Notes under the pieces: generated by a model
The model's input: only the letters and a program-made list of their open reading frames with translations
Database searches by the model: none
What the model was told of the DNA's origin: nothing
In this document: positions 62,182-64,000 of the stretch, piece after piece
Layout: the number at the start of each line of letters is the position of its first letter
Position numbering within the stretch: the first letter of the stretch is position 1
Made by a program: the position numbers and the translations under genes
Assembly (NCBI GenBank): GCA_022695795.1
Contig: MU404097.1
Coordinates: 62,001-126,000 of the forward strand
DNA: 64,000 nucleotides
Direction: 5' to 3'
Source of the DNA: Biscogniauxia marginata
Lineage: Eukaryota > Ascomycota > Sordariomycetes > Xylariales > Xylariaceae

Positions 62182-62994
62182 TTAAAGTTGACGGCCCTTT
62201 TCAAGATTAATAACAACCCACGGCTTGTTATCCGGTTCGGCCCCGTAGGTTTTCACCGTCGCGTTAACCAGCACCGTCTTTCCTTCTGCGGCAACAATAT
62301 CTTCTTCCGTCAATTTGTCGCTCAATACAAAGTTCTTATCCGTATCTGTCCAAGTAATTGACTGTACGCCATACCCTTTGTGAATACGTCCGAAGCAGTG
62401 AAGTCTGGGACAACTCCGCTCGATTGCGTTGAACAACTTCGGGCAGCCACAGCTTTCGCCATCTCGTCCTATATCGAGTTAATATTTACTGCTAGAGAGT
62501 AGTAGTGGCGGGCCGTGGGTCATGACTATGCCAACTCCCTTCAGAATTGAGCTAGTTCCTTGGTTGAACCGGTCCTCATCCGGAGAGTAGGCAAAGGCGT
62601 AGCCATTAAATTAGGGTGTGTATGGAGAGCAATAGATATTAAATGTGTTGCTATTTTCTAATGTGAAGGTGTGCGTGCCTTCTTCCAGTAAATGAATCCC
62701 ATTGGTGTTTTCCTGCCGGAACAGCTCTCGCGCAGCGGACGGTTCCTCGGGGTCATCATCCTCATCGAGGTTGTCTGCCCATCACCTCGGGTCTAATAAT
62801 ATGTCATGATTACCGGCGATGGCAAGCTTTAGTTCAGCATCGATATGCTTAATATTTTCAAGAGCCTGACGAGAGTTGTTCATGCCACCGATCATGGTGA
62901 GATCTCCGCAATGGAGAACAACGCCAACTTTGGAGATATCGTTTGAGAAGGCATCATCATGTGTGTCAGACAGGACAAGGAATCCGGTTGACAT
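62182..62994 (-). pseudogene. calcineurin-like metallophosphoesterase pseudogene (three in-frame stops)
   Basis: One frame runs 271 codons from ATG at 62994 to the TAG ending at 62182 with no indel. It is interrupted by TGA (62784-62782), TAA after the SPYTP motif (about 62612) and TAA after SSSKY (about 62490). Metallophosphoesterase motifs remain: LSDTHD, HCGDLT, AGNHD and VMTHGP. The last one, usually GHIHEG, reads FGRIHKG, so a metal ligand His is lost to Arg. The pattern is decay by point mutation only. Some changes can be read as C-to-T or G-to-A, as in repeat-induced point mutation, but this is not proven. The intact family hydrolyses phosphomonoesters or cyclic nucleotides. I see no signs that this copy could be functional, unless unseen introns remove all three stops. 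Confidence 0.8.
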
Positions 62995-64000
62995 AGTGGT
63001 TACATGAGAAGATATTATAACAGTATAAAGTTGTATTGAAAAGCCCCCCCTCGGGCGTGATGACGGGGCGTTACGTAGAAAACCGTGGCAGTTGTTGGAA
63101 GACTAGGAACGGATGGGAAAAGTGAACCAGTGGTCAAACTTGGGTGTTTAAGTTTGTTTCCAAGTAGATATGTCGAATTACCACGAGAAATCTACAATGA
63201 TAAATGTATCGGAGAAACCCATTTGTGAACTCAAGCCTATCATGAGCGAATCAACAATAAGCTCATTTTCACCCCCACTCCCCATTGCCTTGAGAACTAT
63301 ACCAACTTAGCTTATAACCAACCAGACAAGCGTAGTGCAGGCAGTTGACTTTGAAATGTAGTTTAAAAAGACACTGCCTTTTAAGGTATAGAGGCAGCTA
63401 TGTGCCAAAAGCTTTTACCGGTTAAGAATACCAAGATAATGCCCATATTGAGCGGCAGCTGTCCAATGGTTGAAATCAATCGGCAGTGCGGCAGCGTAAC
63501 GTGTTATAATTTGATGACAAACATTAACTTCCCTGTAGTCGTAGCGGATAATAAGCCACCCGGGTCACGGTTTGAGCCGATAGTGAGATGTTGGGCCACA
63601 TGGAGGCAGAGATCATTCTGGAAATCGATAGGATGGATATCAACAGTAGCGCGATATACATATTCCCACGGGAGTAGGATAATAGTAAGAGCATAGCCCC
63701 TATTTCTCGACAGTCAAGGGGAGTGAAAATTACCTGCCGGTATTCGAATATACCGTATCTTTTTATGAGTGTACGAAGAGTGCACAGGCTTGATTCCAGT
63801 GCTTATAGAATTCATCCTGTGAAACCCTCTTCTTCTGTGCGATTAGGGTCGTTATCCTTATCAGCTTCTCGACTAATATAGTGTATCATAGTGGTGGATT
63901 ACGTATCTTGAACTATGTATGTAGCAATAAGATTGTAGTTTTACGTCAAGTCGTTTAAGAACTTTCCTCTTTTGGTCAGGTTCTTGAATGTAATTCGCTC
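62995..64000. other. intergenic region to window end, no gene recognised
   Basis: A 98-codon plus frame (63400-63696) has no family features. No RNA gene or repeat was recognised. Confidence 0.4.

Noticed and set aside
63400..63696. 98-codon plus-strand ORF at the right edge
   Set aside because: No domain, no leader or splice signals, and composition like its spacer.

Overview
The window is nuclear DNA from a filamentous ascomycete (Pezizomycotina, most likely a sordariomycete). The evidence is short spliceosomal introns of about 40-180 nt with GTRNGT...CTRAY...YAG signals, pyrimidine-rich leaders, and a fungal gene set: ERG4 sterol reductase, SNF1, Pol epsilon subunit B, eIF2-beta, a HET-domain protein, dipeptidyl-peptidase 5 and a P450. 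I assembled exon models by hand. In every multi-exon model the exon lengths sum to a multiple of three. Species cannot be named from this sequence.

Layout, left to right. 1-0.5 kb: 3' end of an unrecognised gene. 2-3.6 kb: a fungal acyltransferase-3 membrane protein. 7.3-12.9 kb: two secreted exopeptidases on the same strand (DPP5-type serine peptidase and M28 aminopeptidase). 15-25.7 kb: an accessory-looking stretch with an Old Yellow Enzyme-type oxidoreductase, a fungal kinase-fold protein, a cytochrome P450 and a branched-chain aminotransferase. 27.8-36.6 kb: a coiled-coil gene with one in-frame stop, a histidine-phosphatase (phosphoglycerate-mutase-like) gene divergent from a HET-domain gene, and a protein joining a fungal STAND-type N-terminal domain to a very charged repetitive tail.

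37-57.2 kb is mostly conserved housekeeping DNA: ERG4 (ergosterol), DPB2 (replication), a small Gly-rich protein, SNF1 (energy sensing), a FAD oxidoreductase, eIF2-beta (translation) and a Mim2-like mitochondrial outer-membrane protein. 57.3-64 kb is gene-poor and partly AT-rich. It holds an assembly gap between long G and C homopolymers flanked by an imperfect direct repeat, two very short Cys-rich ORFs, a cluster of palindromes containing GATA and CACGTG sites, and a metallophosphoesterase pseudogene whose frame is intact except for three stop codons.

The most unusual points are the HET plus STAND-N gene neighbourhood (a candidate self/non-self recognition locus), the two genes broken only by in-frame stops, the palindrome cluster near 61.9 kb, and the dispersed TACCTA/TAGGTA motif confined to non-coding DNA. 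No tRNA, rRNA, CRISPR array or intact transposon was recognised.
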